Notes under the pieces: model-generated | Told to the model about the DNA's origin: nothing | Databases searched by the model: none | The model's input: the letters and a program-made list of their open reading frames with translations, nothing else | Made by a program: the position numbers and the translations under genes | In this document: piece after piece, positions 1 to 9,420 of the stretch | How positions within the stretch are numbered: position 1 is the stretch's first letter | How the letters are laid out: every line of letters begins with the position of its first letter | NCBI RefSeq assembly: GCF_001500045.1 | Contig: NZ_LQIX01000034.1 | Coordinates: forward strand, 124,001-188,000 | DNA: 64,000 nt | Direction of reading: 5' to 3' | From: Mycobacterium sp. GA-1199 | Lineage (GTDB): Bacteria > Actinomycetota > Actinomycetes > Mycobacteriales > Mycobacteriaceae

Positions 1-1
1 T

Positions 2-1123
2 CAAAGTCCTTCCGTAGCAGCTGACTTCGAGCGCTGTTTACAGCTGGCTGGTACCGATATCCGCGACGACGAGGTATTCGCGACCATGCTGGCGCTCGCT
101 AGTTACTACGTGCCGCGCGCCGATCTGCGGCGCGCCTCCCAAGTGCTCGAACTCGTCGACTCCGGTGCCGAGGGCGAACGGCATTGGTTCAGGCCCGCTA
201 TTCACAGTGCGTTCGGCATGGTCGCCTTCCTTCGCGGCGACTTCCGGGACGCCCACAGTGAATTCACGCATGCAACGACGGGGTTGACCGAAGACGACGC
301 CCATCAGATCGGTGCGCTGTGGTTCATTCCGGACGATCCGATAGCGCTTGCTCACGAACACCTGGCCATGATCAACTTGCTCAACGGTGATCTGGCCAGC
401 GCGGAAGCCGAGTTTGTCAACGCTGTTCGTCGCGCCGAGCGACTGGAATTCCCGCAGGGCCCCTACAACCACGTGTATGCCATCGATATTGAGATATGGA
501 TGCGCACGGAGGCTGGGCAGTTCGATCGCGCACGGGCGTTGGTCGCCGAGATGACCCAACGCGCCGAGCGGTACGGCTTCGATTTCTGGCAGCTCTTCGG
601 AGCCACCGAGCAATCCCTCGTCACCGCCACTGAATTGATCGCCGACGGATCCACCGACACCGAAGCGCTGGAAAATCAGATCACCGCCGTCGCGGGCTTT
701 GTCGAGTTCTGGCGCTCAGTGGGGTTGTACGCCTACCAGACTCACTACGACTGCCTACTCGCGCAACTCCTGACTGCGGCAGGACGGGTCGAAGAAGCTC
801 GCGAGCGGGTCGAAGTCGCCCTCGGCATTGCTCGAGACACGGAGATGCACATGTACGACGCTGAACTTCTTCGCGTTCGCGCACGGACTCACGCTGACCA
901 GGCCGAGAGTCATCGTGACCTTGCTTCAGCGGTAGCTTTGGCGCGTCGCCAGGGTGCTCCGCTTTTCGAGTTGCGTGCCGCGCTCGATGATTTCAACTTA
1001 CGAGGTGAGTCGGCACGCGACGCGCTGCGCAAAACGGTGGCGTCATTAGCCCCGGATTGCGTGATCCCGGAGTACGTCCGGGCTCGGCGGCTTCTCGGAG
1101 AGGCGGAGTCAACGCTGCGCTGA
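2..1123 (+). CDS. C-terminal part of a TPR-repeat regulator/ATPase (5' end outside window)
   Basis: The reading frame is open from base 2, before any good start, so this is the 3' portion (about 373 residues) of a longer gene. The visible part is almost wholly alpha-helical, with repeated Ala/Leu/Glu-rich helix pairs typical of tetratricopeptide repeats (for example around AGRVEEARERVEVAL and GDLASAEAEFVNAVRRA). No LuxR-type HTH is visible at the C-terminus. In mycobacteria such TPR tails end large AAA-ATPase or class III cyclase regulators, but the catalytic domain lies off the window, so the exact class is inference. Its last 15 bases overlap the 3' end of the convergent membrane-protein gene. 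Confidence 0.6.
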   Translation, partial: QSPSVAADFERCLQLAGTDIRDDEVFATMLALASYYVPRADLRRASQVLELVDSGAEGERHWFRPAIHSAFGMVAFLRGDFRDAHSEFTHATTGLTEDDAHQIGALWFIPDDPIALAHEHLAMINLLNGDLASAEAEFVNAVRRAERLEFPQGPYNHVYAIDIEIWMRTEAGQFDRARALVAEMTQRAERYGFDFWQLFGATEQSLVTATELIADGSTDTEALENQITAVAGFVEFWRSVGLYAYQTHYDCLLAQLLTAAGRVEEARERVEVALGIARDTEMHMYDAELLRVRARTHADQAESHRDLASAVALARRQGAPLFELRAALDDFNLRGESARDALRKTVASLAPDCVIPEYVRARRLLGEAESTLR

Positions 1124-2263
1124 CTCCATCGCGCGGTAGGCATCGCGGCCGGCCAGGCTGACCGCGACGTCGGCGATCAGCGGCTCGAAGAAGCGTTCGC
1201 GATACAACGGATCCACGCTGGTGCTGACGGTGAAGTACAACCCGGACAGCACGGCGACGAAAAGCGAGACGTGCACGATGGTCTGCGGGACTGGGACGTT
1301 GACCCCGAACCACGTTCCCGGACAGGGGGGTTGGCCGACCGGACATGACTCCTCCGACGCCCACAGCACCGCGACGTCATCAGGCACGGCGACGATACCC
1401 AGAGCGAGAAAGAACGCGAACAGTCCGGTTGTGAAGAACACCACCTGGATGGTCTGGGAGAAAACCATCACCGCAACGACGTTGATCTGCTCGGCCAGCG
1501 ACAGCGGCGTACGCTGCAGCCGGGTGCCGGGCTCGACGGCCAGCGGTGTGTCCTCGAGCAGCTTGGCCGGATCGTTTTGTTCGGCGCGGTCTTCGCGCAA
1601 CGCGCGAACCTCGTCGCGAATGGTGGTGACCACGAAGATCAGCGCCACCAGGGCCAGGAAACCGATTGTCTGCCAGAGCCGTTGGCGCGGCATCCGGGCG
1701 GCCAACTGCCACAGCTCGCCGGTGAAGTAGACGACGACGGTGAGCATCAACAGCGGCAGCGCCCGGCTCATCAGTGTTCCGAGTGCACCGAATTGCACCC
1801 AGGCGAACCGCAGCGCCCACAGGGCTATCGCCCCGATACCGAGATAGGTGAGCCAGATCGCGACAACTGCGATGACCGCGAACCCCATCGCCTCGACAGC
1901 CGCGATGCCCGAAAAGCCGCTGTCGGCGAACGGAAGACCCAATACGAACACGGCCATCACCACCAACGCGGCCGATCGTCGTCCGGCTTCGCTGTGGGCG
2001 GTGCCGATGCGGTGCAACAGATGTAACCCGAAGGGGGCCGCCACCAACAATGCGGTCAGCACTCCCAAACGGATGGCGTAGCCGATATCGGGATCCGCAC
2101 CGGTGAGGTCTGCCAGCAGCATCGTCAGCGAGATCACCGCTCCGACACCGCTGACCATCGGGGCGGAGCGTTCGATCAGCGCGCCGGAGCGGACCCGTCG
2201 GGTGAGAACCAGCGGCAGACCGCGATGCAGGAACCAGTTGTGCACCTGACCCATGTCCGACAC
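1109..2263 (-). CDS. multi-pass membrane protein, paralogue 1 (unknown function)
   Basis: A 384-residue protein with about eight hydrophobic segments, starting at GTG 2263 (an in-frame ATG lies three codons in). It opens with the signature WFLHRGLPLVL and ends with a motif around RERFFEPLIADVAVSL. The next minus-strand gene has corresponding motifs at both ends (WFLVHGLPAVL; HDRFIAPLVDDLSLTL), so the two are tandem paralogues. I recognise no catalytic motif. The neighbour next to dop corresponds in position to Rv2113 of M. tuberculosis (from memory). The 3' end overlaps the convergent TPR gene by 15 bp. Confidence 0.8.
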   Translation of the reverse strand: MSDMGQVHNWFLHRGLPLVLTRRVRSGALIERSAPMVSGVGAVISLTMLLADLTGADPDIGYAIRLGVLTALLVAAPFGLHLLHRIGTAHSEAGRRSAALVVMAVFVLGLPFADSGFSGIAAVEAMGFAVIAVVAIWLTYLGIGAIALWALRFAWVQFGALGTLMSRALPLLMLTVVVYFTGELWQLAARMPRQRLWQTIGFLALVALIFVVTTIRDEVRALREDRAEQNDPAKLLEDTPLAVEPGTRLQRTPLSLAEQINVVAVMVFSQTIQVVFFTTGLFAFFLALGIVAVPDDVAVLWASEESCPVGQPPCPGTWFGVNVPVPQTIVHVSLFVAVLSGLYFTVSTSVDPLYRERFFEPLIADVAVSLAGRDAYRAMESAQR

Positions 2264-2299
2264 GGCCCTATTCTGCGGGAAATTGGCTCCGGCGGGCGC

Positions 2300-3469
2300 T
2301 CACCGCGCCGGAACGGCGGCCCGGTAGCGGTTGCGGGCGGTCAGCGTGAGCGACAGATCGTCGACCAGGGGGGCGATGAAGCGGTCGTGATAGGCGTCGT
2401 CGCCCACCGCGCGGGCGCTGACGTACATGAACGTCAAAGCTCCGAGGAACAGCGTCACCTGTATGAGCGCATCCGGCACCGGGATCGTCATGCCGAGGAA
2501 TTGGCCGTCGGCGGAACCGTTGTGCGTCCATGCCGCAAGCAGCTCGGGGGAGAGCAGGATCAACCCCAACACGAGGAACAACAGCGCAGTGACCGCCGCC
2601 ACCACCAGGATGTGGGCCAGTTGCGATACCGCGAGCACGAAGTACACGTTCCACCGCTCGGGCCGGCTCAGCGGCTTCACCTGCGCGGGATCGGGCATGT
2701 CGGCGAACGGAGTGTCGTCGAGCTTTTCGGCGTGACCCGGATGCGGATCGGTGGCGTTGACCATGGGGCGCAACCGGTCCACGATCACCGACGCGACGAA
2801 CGCCGCCGCGATCGCCGTGAGGAACGACAGCGCGAGCCAGAGCCGGGTGCGCGAGATCGTCGCCGCCATCAACCAGACCGGCGAATTGAAGAACACCAGG
2901 AACGTCAACAACAGGACAGGCAGCGCGCGCAGCAGCAGCGACCCCGCCGCGCTCAGGTGCGCGAGAGTCACCCGGGCGGCCCAGCCGAGGATCGAGCCGA
3001 CACCGCTCGCGGTCAGCGCCAGGATCACCGCGATGGCCACCGCCACCCACACCAGGTTCCTCGGCAGGTAGGGGCTCGGGCCGCCGAACACACCGCCCAG
3101 CACCGCGACGACGACAGCGACCGCCGCGGCCGCGAGTCGACGCCGCTGAACAGAGATGCGCGACACCCACCAGCCGAGCGCCGCGGCCGCCGGCAGCACC
3201 AGGATCAGCAGCACCAGCACGAACCACTCGCCCCGCGTCGGCCGTCCGTCGATGTCGATCGCGTGCTTGCCCGTCAACGACACCACCGCGACGGTGTTGG
3301 CCATCAGCACCGCGAATGCGGCCAGGGCGGGCGCCGACCGCGACCACAGCTGGCGGACCGACCGGCTCGGCCGTAGGACTGCCGGCAGGCCGTGCACGAG
3401 GAACCACCGTTCGGCGGCCTGACGGCGCGTCGCATCGACGGGGGCGGGGTCGACCGGATCGGATGGCAC
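2300..3469 (-). CDS. multi-pass membrane protein, paralogue 2 (Rv2113-like)
   Basis: A 389-residue integral membrane protein starting at GTG 3469, 40 bp from the divergent dop start, so the two genes share one short promoter region. Near the N-terminus is WFLVHGLPAVLRP, followed by some eight membrane segments and a cytosolic linker rich in charged residues. The C-terminal HDRFIAPLVDDLSLTLTARNRYR block is shared in degenerate form with the downstream paralogue. The function is unknown. Conserved placement beside dop suggests a mycobacterial core gene, but a link to pupylation would be inference. Confidence 0.8.
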   Translation of the reverse strand: MPSDPVDPAPVDATRRQAAERWFLVHGLPAVLRPSRSVRQLWSRSAPALAAFAVLMANTVAVVSLTGKHAIDIDGRPTRGEWFVLVLLILVLPAAAALGWWVSRISVQRRRLAAAAVAVVVAVLGGVFGGPSPYLPRNLVWVAVAIAVILALTASGVGSILGWAARVTLAHLSAAGSLLLRALPVLLLTFLVFFNSPVWLMAATISRTRLWLALSFLTAIAAAFVASVIVDRLRPMVNATDPHPGHAEKLDDTPFADMPDPAQVKPLSRPERWNVYFVLAVSQLAHILVVAAVTALLFLVLGLILLSPELLAAWTHNGSADGQFLGMTIPVPDALIQVTLFLGALTFMYVSARAVGDDAYHDRFIAPLVDDLSLTLTARNRYRAAVPAR

Positions 3470-3509
3470 GGTCGCAGGCTACTTTCCGCCGTCGCCTAGG
3501 CTTGACGAC

Positions 3510-5006
3510 ATGCAACGGATCATCGGAACCGAGGTCGAGTACGGCATCTCGTCGCCGTCCGACCCGACCGCGAATCCGATCCTGACTTCCACCCAGGCCG
3601 TGCTCGCGTACGCCGCGGCGGCCGGGATCCAGCGTGCCAAGCGCACGCGCTGGGACTATGAGGTGGAATCGCCGCTGCGCGACGCCCGTGGTTTCGACCT
3701 GAGCCGGTCCGCGGGCCCCCCACCGGTCGTCGACGCGGACGAGGTCGGCGCGGCGAACATGATCCTGACCAACGGCGCGCGCCTCTACGTCGACCACGCC
3801 CATCCGGAGTACTCCGCACCCGAGTGCACCGACCCGCTGGACGCCGTGATCTGGGACAAGGCCGGCGAGCGGGTGATGGAGGCAGCCGCGCGGCACGTCG
3901 CCAGCGTGCCCGGCGCCGTGAAACTGCAGCTCTACAAGAACAACGTCGACGGCAAGGGCGCCTCCTACGGGTCGCACGAGAACTACCTGATGAGCCGGCA
4001 GACCCCGTTCTCCGCGGTGATCGCCGGGCTGACCCCGTTCCTGGTGTCGCGCCAGGTCGTGACCGGTTCGGGGCGGGTGGGCATCGGTCCTTCCGGGGAC
4101 GAACCCGGTTTCCAGCTGTCGCAGCGCTCGGACTACATCGAGGTGGAGGTCGGCCTCGAGACCACGCTCAAGCGCGGCATCATCAACACCCGCGACGAGC
4201 CGCACGCCGACGCCGACAAGTACCGCAGGCTGCACGTGATCATCGGCGACGCGAACCTGTCGGAGACATCGACGTATCTCAAGCTCGGCACGACCGCGCT
4301 GGTGCTGGACCTGATCGAGGAGGGGATGGATCTCAGCGATCTCGCGCTGGCCCGTCCCGTGCACGCGGTGCACGTCATCAGCCGGGACCCGTCGCTGCGC
4401 GCCACCGTCGCGCTGGCCGACGGTCGTGAGGTGACCGGCCTTGCGCTGCAACGGATGTACCTCGACCGCGTGGCCAAGCTCGTGGACAGCCGCGATCCGG
4501 ACCCGCGTGCCGCCGACATCGTCAAGATGTGGGCCGAAGTGCTCGACCTGCTGGAACGCGATCCGATGGAATGCGCGGAGATCCTGGACTGGCCGGCCAA
4601 GCTGCGCCTGCTCGAAGGTTTCCGCCACCGCGAGAACCTGGGCTGGTCGGCGCCGCGGCTACACCTGGTCGACCTGCAGTATTCCGACGTGCGGCTGGAC
4701 AAGGGACTCTACAACCGGCTGGTGGCCCGCGGGTCGATGAAGCGGCTGGTCACCGAGCAGCAGGTGCTGGACGCGGTCGACAACCCGCCGACCGACACGC
4801 GCGCGTACTTCCGCGGTGAGTGCCTGCGTCGCTTCGGGGCCGACATCGCAGCGGCCAGTTGGGACTCGGTGATTTTCGATCTGGGCGGTGATTCGCTCGT
4901 TCGGATCCCCACCCTGGAGCCGCTGCGGGGCAGTAAGGCGCACGTCGGAGCCCTGCTCGACTCGGTGGACAGCGCTGTCGAATTAGTAGAACAGCTCACC
5001 AATTAG
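3510..5006 (+). CDS. dop: Dop: deamidase of Pup / depupylase
   Basis: Dop converts the C-terminal Gln of Pup to Glu with ATP as cofactor and also removes Pup from conjugates. The 498-residue protein matches M. tuberculosis Dop nearly residue for residue as I remember it. It starts MQRIIGTEVEYGISSP, has the Dop-loop around residues 64-82, and has the catalytic Asp in LYVDHAHPEYS (D95). The carboxylate-amine/glutamine-synthetase-like fold motifs INTRDEPHADADKYRRLHVIIGDAN are intact. It heads the plus-strand run dop-pup-prcB-prcA. The 94 bp to pup leaves room for a separate pup promoter. Confidence 0.97.
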   Translation: MQRIIGTEVEYGISSPSDPTANPILTSTQAVLAYAAAAGIQRAKRTRWDYEVESPLRDARGFDLSRSAGPPPVVDADEVGAANMILTNGARLYVDHAHPEYSAPECTDPLDAVIWDKAGERVMEAAARHVASVPGAVKLQLYKNNVDGKGASYGSHENYLMSRQTPFSAVIAGLTPFLVSRQVVTGSGRVGIGPSGDEPGFQLSQRSDYIEVEVGLETTLKRGIINTRDEPHADADKYRRLHVIIGDANLSETSTYLKLGTTALVLDLIEEGMDLSDLALARPVHAVHVISRDPSLRATVALADGREVTGLALQRMYLDRVAKLVDSRDPDPRAADIVKMWAEVLDLLERDPMECAEILDWPAKLRLLEGFRHRENLGWSAPRLHLVDLQYSDVRLDKGLYNRLVARGSMKRLVTEQQVLDAVDNPPTDTRAYFRGECLRRFGADIAAASWDSVIFDLGGDSLVRIPTLEPLRGSKAHVGALLDSVDSAVELVEQLTN

Positions 5007-5099
5007 GCGCGCTATCGCAGGCAATCGGCGCGGCGACCGGTAATGTGGAGTCACGGCGGGCAGCAGTGAGCCCGCCGACAACTTACGCAGGAGGCAGCG

Positions 5100-5294
5100 A
5101 TGGCTCAGGAGCAGACCAAGCGTGGCGGTGGTGGCGGCGAGGACGAGGACCTCACCGGCAGCACGGCCGCCGGGCAGGAGCGTCGCGAGAAGCTGGCCGA
5201 GGACACCGACGACCTGCTCGATGAAATCGACGACGTCCTCGAGGAGAACGCCGAGGACTTCGTGCGCGCATATGTACAGAAGGGTGGACAGTGA
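5100..5294 (+). CDS. pup: Pup: prokaryotic ubiquitin-like protein
   Basis: A 64-residue, acidic, mostly disordered modifier ending in YVQKGGQ. The terminal Gln means it is made in the inactive form that Dop must deamidate before PafA can attach it to substrate lysines. The central stretch TDDLLDEIDDVLEENAEDF is the helix-forming region that binds the Mpa coiled coil. A strong ribosome-binding site (GCAGGAGG) lies just upstream of the ATG. The stop codon overlaps the GTG start of prcB (GTGA), indicating translational coupling to the proteasome subunits. Confidence 0.98.
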   Translation: MAQEQTKRGGGGGEDEDLTGSTAAGQERREKLAEDTDDLLDEIDDVLEENAEDFVRAYVQKGGQ

Positions 5295-6202
5295 CCTGGC
5301 CGCAACGCGATCAGCTGTCCTTTTCTCACCCCTCCGGCTACCCGGTAGCACCCTCCGTCCCCGTGGGCCTCTCGTCCTTCTCTGAACTGCTGCGCCGCCA
5401 GGCGCCCGAACTCCTTCCCGTGCACCGTGCCGGCCAGTCCGGCGATGCGCAAACCGACTTCGCACCGCACGGCACCACGATCGTCGCGCTGAAGTTCCCC
5501 GGCGGCGTGGTCATGGCCGGCGACCGCCGCGCCACCCAGGGCCACATGATCGCCAGCCGTGACGTGCAGAAGGTGTACATCACCGACGACTACACGGCCA
5601 CGGGCATCGCCGGGACGGCGGCCATCGCCGTCGAGTTCGCCCGCCTCTACGCGGTCGAGCTCGAGCACTACGAGAAGCTCGAGGGCGTCGCGCTGACCTT
5701 CCCGGGCAAGGTGAACCGGCTCGCGACCATGGTGCGCGGCAACCTCGGTGCGGCACTGCAGGGTTTCGTCGCGCTGCCGTTGCTCGCCGGCTACGACATC
5801 GATGACCCGAACCCTCAAGCGGCGGGGCGCATCGTGTCCTTCGACGCGGCGGGTGGCTGGAACTTCGAAGAAGAGGGTTACCAGTCGGTGGGGTCGGGGT
5901 CCATCTTCGCCAAGTCGTCGATGAAGAAGCTGTATTCGCAAGTGACGGACGGAGATTCGGCGCTGCGCGTGGCGATCGAGGCGCTCTACGACGCCGCCGA
6001 CGACGATTCGGCGACCGGCGGGCCCGACCTCGTGCGCGGTATCTATCCGACCGCGGTGATCATCGACTCCGACGGCGCCGAAGAGGTGACCGAGGAGCGC
6101 ATCGCCGAGTTCGCCCGTCTGGTGATCGAAAACCGTTCGCGCGCTGACACATTCGGCCCCGACGCCATCCACCATTCGACCGATGCGCGGGGAGATTCGT
6201 GA
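5291..6202 (+). CDS. prcB: PrcB: proteasome beta subunit (catalytic)
   Basis: The 303-residue precursor of the catalytic 20S proteasome subunit starts at GTG 5291, overlapping the pup stop. An N-terminal propeptide of about 61 residues precedes HGTTIVALKFPGG. Cleavage after Gly61 would expose Thr62 as the N-terminal nucleophile. The downstream GDRRATQG and GTAAIAVEFARLY motifs are typical of beta subunits. The propeptide is a few residues longer than I recall for M. tuberculosis (Thr58 there). The gene ends in a 4-base overlap with prcA, ensuring equimolar subunit synthesis. Confidence 0.97.
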   Translation: MTWPQRDQLSFSHPSGYPVAPSVPVGLSSFSELLRRQAPELLPVHRAGQSGDAQTDFAPHGTTIVALKFPGGVVMAGDRRATQGHMIASRDVQKVYITDDYTATGIAGTAAIAVEFARLYAVELEHYEKLEGVALTFPGKVNRLATMVRGNLGAALQGFVALPLLAGYDIDDPNPQAAGRIVSFDAAGGWNFEEEGYQSVGSGSIFAKSSMKKLYSQVTDGDSALRVAIEALYDAADDDSATGGPDLVRGIYPTAVIIDSDGAEEVTEERIAEFARLVIENRSRADTFGPDAIHHSTDARGDS

Positions 6203-6942
6203 GCTTTCCCTATTTCATCTCGCCCGAACAGGCGATGCGCGAGCGTTCCGAACTCGCGCGCAAAGGTATCGCCAGGGGGCGCAGCGTCGTGGCGCTGGCC
6301 TACGCCGACGGAGTACTGTTCGTCGCCGAGAACCCGTCCCGCTCGCTGCAGAAGGTCAGCGAGCTCTACGACAGAGTCGGTTTCGCAGCCGTCGGGCGGT
6401 TCAACGAGTTCGACAACCTGCGCCGCGGCGGCATCCAGTACGCCGACACCAGGGGTTATGCCTACGCCCGCCGCGACGTGACCGGACGTCAGCTCGCCAA
6501 CATCTACGCGCAGACGCTCGGCACCATCTTCACCGAGCAGGCCAAGCCCTACGAGGTCGAGTTGTGCGTCGCGGAGGTCGCCCACTACGGCGAGTCGAAA
6601 CCTCCGGAGATGTACCGCATCACCTATGACGGGTCGATCGCAGACGAGCCCCACTTCGTGGTCATGGGCGGAACGACTGAACCGATCATCGCCGCTCTCA
6701 ACGACTCCTACACCGAAAACGTCGGCCTGGAGGATGCGATGAAGATCGCGGTCGACGCGCTGCACGCCGCGGGCAACGGCGGCTCCGAGCAGCGCGTGCT
6801 GGGTCCCGCGACGCTCGAGGTGGCGATCCTGGACGCCAATCGGCCGCGCCGTGCGTTCCGTCGGATCACCGGCTCCGCACTGGAAACGCTGCTGCCGCCG
6901 GCGCAGGAGACTCCGCAGGACGCCGAACCCGCCGGGGAGTAG
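6199..6942 (+). CDS. prcA: PrcA: proteasome alpha subunit
   Basis: The 247-residue alpha subunit forms the outer rings and gate of the proteasome. The N-terminal gating segment MSFPYFISPEQAMRERSE is intact, and the C-terminal tail is acidic and Pro-rich as in other mycobacteria. Translation starts at GTG 6199 within the prcB stop region. The order pup-prcB-prcA matches the known operon. The gene converges on the epoxide-hydrolase-like gene, with only one base between the two stop codons. Confidence 0.97.
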   Translation: MSFPYFISPEQAMRERSELARKGIARGRSVVALAYADGVLFVAENPSRSLQKVSELYDRVGFAAVGRFNEFDNLRRGGIQYADTRGYAYARRDVTGRQLANIYAQTLGTIFTEQAKPYEVELCVAEVAHYGESKPPEMYRITYDGSIADEPHFVVMGGTTEPIIAALNDSYTENVGLEDAMKIAVDALHAAGNGGSEQRVLGPATLEVAILDANRPRRAFRRITGSALETLLPPAQETPQDAEPAGE

Positions 6943-6943
6943 G

Positions 6944-7855
6944 TCAGCCGGCAGCCGGGGTCGGCCGAGCCCGGATGAGGATGAGTTCGGCGAACTGCTC
7001 GGGGCACTCCAGCGGCGTGAAATGCCCCGCGTCATAAGCGAAGTGCACGTGCACGTCGGTGAAGTAGTGCCCGAGTCGGTCCGACCACTCGGCCGGGAAC
7101 AGCGGATCATGGTGCGGCCACACCACATCGGTGGGCACGTGGATCTTGATGGCACGCTCGGGCGGCAGTTCGGTGAGCGACTGGGCGATCATCCCGGCAC
7201 CAGCGCGGTACCACGCGATCGACGCGGTGAACGCGCCGGGCAGACCGTAGTCGGACACCAGCCGTTCCAAATCATCCTCGGAGACGGCGAAATTCGGCCC
7301 GGACCAATGTGTCCAGAAGTGGCGTAGGTAGTCGCGGACCAGGTCGGGGTTTCCGTCGAGCAGCTGGCCCGCCAGCGGCAGCTGGTGGAAGGACTGATAC
7401 CAGAACTCGTTCTGTGCCTTCGCGGTCAGGACGCGGTCGCCGGCCCCGGGTAGCGGCGGGGACAGCACCAGCGAACGCACCATATCCGGCTGCATGCGAG
7501 CGATGCTCTGCCCGACGCGACTGCCGACGTCATAGCCGGCGAGCACCACTTCGGACAGCTCGAGTTCTTTGATCAGCCCGATGATGCTGCCGGCCTGCGC
7601 GGTGGCGCTGTAGAAGTGCCGGATGGCGACCGCGTGTTTGTCCGAGCCGCCGAACCCCCGGAGGTCCGGCACGATGACATCGGCGGCATCCCCGAGCAGG
7701 GGCACCACCCGGCGGTAGTCGTGGCGGTTGCCCGGCCAGCCGTGCAGCAGCACCACCGGCGGCGCGCCCCTGGCGCCGAACCGGTCGTAGACGAGCCGGA
7801 ACCCGTCGACGGGCGAGCTGCGCGACCACACCGGCTTATTCTGGCCAGATGTCAT
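6944..7855 (-). CDS. alpha/beta hydrolase, epoxide hydrolase / haloalkane dehalogenase type
   Basis: A 303-residue soluble hydrolase. It has the HGWPGN oxyanion motif (residues 38-43), the nucleophile elbow LAGYDVGSRV with Asp109 in place of Ser, and the late AGHFTPLECPEQ histidine. An Asp nucleophile is the signature of epoxide hydrolases and haloalkane dehalogenases, whose reaction passes through an alkyl-enzyme ester. The substrate cannot be read from sequence. The start ATG at 7855 overlaps the stop of the upstream DUF1023 gene (ATGA), so it is the last gene of a three-gene minus-strand operon. Confidence 0.88.
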   Translation of the reverse strand: MTSGQNKPVWSRSSPVDGFRLVYDRFGARGAPPVVLLHGWPGNRHDYRRVVPLLGDAADVIVPDLRGFGGSDKHAVAIRHFYSATAQAGSIIGLIKELELSEVVLAGYDVGSRVGQSIARMQPDMVRSLVLSPPLPGAGDRVLTAKAQNEFWYQSFHQLPLAGQLLDGNPDLVRDYLRHFWTHWSGPNFAVSEDDLERLVSDYGLPGAFTASIAWYRAGAGMIAQSLTELPPERAIKIHVPTDVVWPHHDPLFPAEWSDRLGHYFTDVHVHFAYDAGHFTPLECPEQFAELILIRARPTPAAG

Positions 7856-9420
7856 CCCGGTTGTCGTGAGGTTGCACGATCCCTGCCGATATCACCGGTG
7901 ATGACCCCGAGGATCGCGCGCCAGGCGTCGGAGGGCGCGTTCAGCACGTCGGAGTGGGCGCTGGGTCCGGCCATCGGCCGCCCGTCGTCGTACCGGCCGG
8001 CGGGCAACCTGATCACGCCGGGCATCTCGTCGGGGTCGGCGCCGTGTGGGCCGCCCGGGATGCCCTGCACCGCCGCGATGAAGTCGCCCGGCGGCGTCAG
8101 GGAGAAGCGCAGCACATGCTGGTTTCTGTTGTGCCAGTCGTCGGGCTTGCGCACTCCGACGCCCGCGCCTGCGGCGGCCACGTACATCGTGCGGTCCGAG
8201 GTCATGCCCAACGCCTCGGCGGTGCCCACGATGGACCCGCCGTAGGAGTGGCCGACAACGGTGAGCGGGATGCGGCGGCCGGTCGAGTCCACCGTGCGGT
8301 CGACGTCCTCGGTGAAGGCGACCAGCCGCGGCGCCATGGCCAACGCGTAGCGCGGGTCGGCGGCGGCCGCCAGACCCTCCACGACGTTGTCGCCGCGCGG
8401 AAACGGCCCACCGAGATAGGTGATGGCCGCGACGTCGCCGCGGGTCGCCGAGACGAACCTGCGCGCGGTCCCGGCGTTGGCCGCCGATCCGGTGATCGTC
8501 GTGTTCAACCCCGGCACGAGGACGGCGACGCTGGAGGCCGATGCGATGTTGCCGTGCAGCTCGACCAGTGATGACCGGCCGGGATCGAACGCCAGAATCT
8601 GGCGGTCCAGGCGGACGGGTCCACCTGCCGGATCGTCGACCTCTCCGAGCAGTTCCCGGTACACCGCAAGCCGTTGCGGGTCGGGCTCGCGCAGAACGGC
8701 CTGCGCCACGTTGGTGCGGTTGGCCTCGACCCTCATCTGCCACGGCACGCCGTCGGTGTTGCCCACCTGCGAAGGGAATCCCTCGACCAAGCGCTGCCGC
8801 TGTTCGGGCGTCATCGCCGCGATCTGATCGGCGATCCGGTCCTGGCTGGTGATGGGCCATGCGGTGACGACGTCGGCATCGGCTCCGTGACCACCGGCAG
8901 CCGGAATGGCCAACGCCTCGGCCATATCGGCGGCAGCGTCGGCGTCCGCGGCGCCCAGGCGGTTCAGTGCCTCGGCGAGTCGGCCGGTCAGCTCGGCCGC
9001 GCGCATGGTGAGCATCTCGACGGCAACCGACGGCACACCACCGGCCAGCGCGACCAGTAGCGGCGACGGTGGGGCGTGCACCTCGACCGACCCGGCGTCG
9101 TCGACGGCGAAACCCTCGGTGCGCGCGGCGGCGACCACAGCCATGACATCGGTTCGGGCCGCACTGATCTGGGCAGCGCCGTCGCGGGCCGCCGCGGCCG
9201 CGAGCACCAGTGCTCGCGCGAGCGTATCGGCCGCCGCAACAATGCTTTTCGCGCGCTGGCGGGCGGTGTCGGCGGCCGCACCGGTCCAGAAGCTGAATTC
9301 GGAGGCCAGTGAGTCGGCGTGCGCGCACACGAGCCGGGCGTTGCGGTCCCAACCGTCGGCCAACCGACCCAGCGCGCCGGGAGACCAGGCTTCGGCCTGG
9401 CCGACGGTCGGCGGCGTCAC
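7852..9420 (-). CDS. DUF1023-type alpha/beta hydrolase with WXG100-like N-terminal helical domain
   Basis: A 522-residue two-domain protein. Residues 1 to about 200 are Ala-rich helices resembling a type VII secretion (WXG100/EspC-like) module. The C-terminal half is an alpha/beta hydrolase of the actinobacterial DUF1023 family with a GHSYGGS nucleophile elbow (Ser near residue 393). No signal peptide is seen. The preceding gene encodes a small EspC-like partner and overlaps it by 4 bp. This pairing suggests an exported ESX-type substrate, but secretion and substrate are inference. Confidence 0.82.
   Translation of the reverse strand: MTPPTVGQAEAWSPGALGRLADGWDRNARLVCAHADSLASEFSFWTGAAADTARQRAKSIVAAADTLARALVLAAAAARDGAAQISAARTDVMAVVAAARTEGFAVDDAGSVEVHAPPSPLLVALAGGVPSVAVEMLTMRAAELTGRLAEALNRLGAADADAAADMAEALAIPAAGGHGADADVVTAWPITSQDRIADQIAAMTPEQRQRLVEGFPSQVGNTDGVPWQMRVEANRTNVAQAVLREPDPQRLAVYRELLGEVDDPAGGPVRLDRQILAFDPGRSSLVELHGNIASASSVAVLVPGLNTTITGSAANAGTARRFVSATRGDVAAITYLGGPFPRGDNVVEGLAAAADPRYALAMAPRLVAFTEDVDRTVDSTGRRIPLTVVGHSYGGSIVGTAEALGMTSDRTMYVAAAGAGVGVRKPDDWHNRNQHVLRFSLTPPGDFIAAVQGIPGGPHGADPDEMPGVIRLPAGRYDDGRPMAGPSAHSDVLNAPSDAWRAILGVITGDIGRDRATSRQPG

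Noticed and set aside
2268..4628. Long open minus-strand frame across dop and the membrane-protein gene
   Set aside because: It lies antisense to dop, a gene with near-complete family conservation, and its translation is Arg/His/Gln-rich as expected from a high-GC shadow frame.
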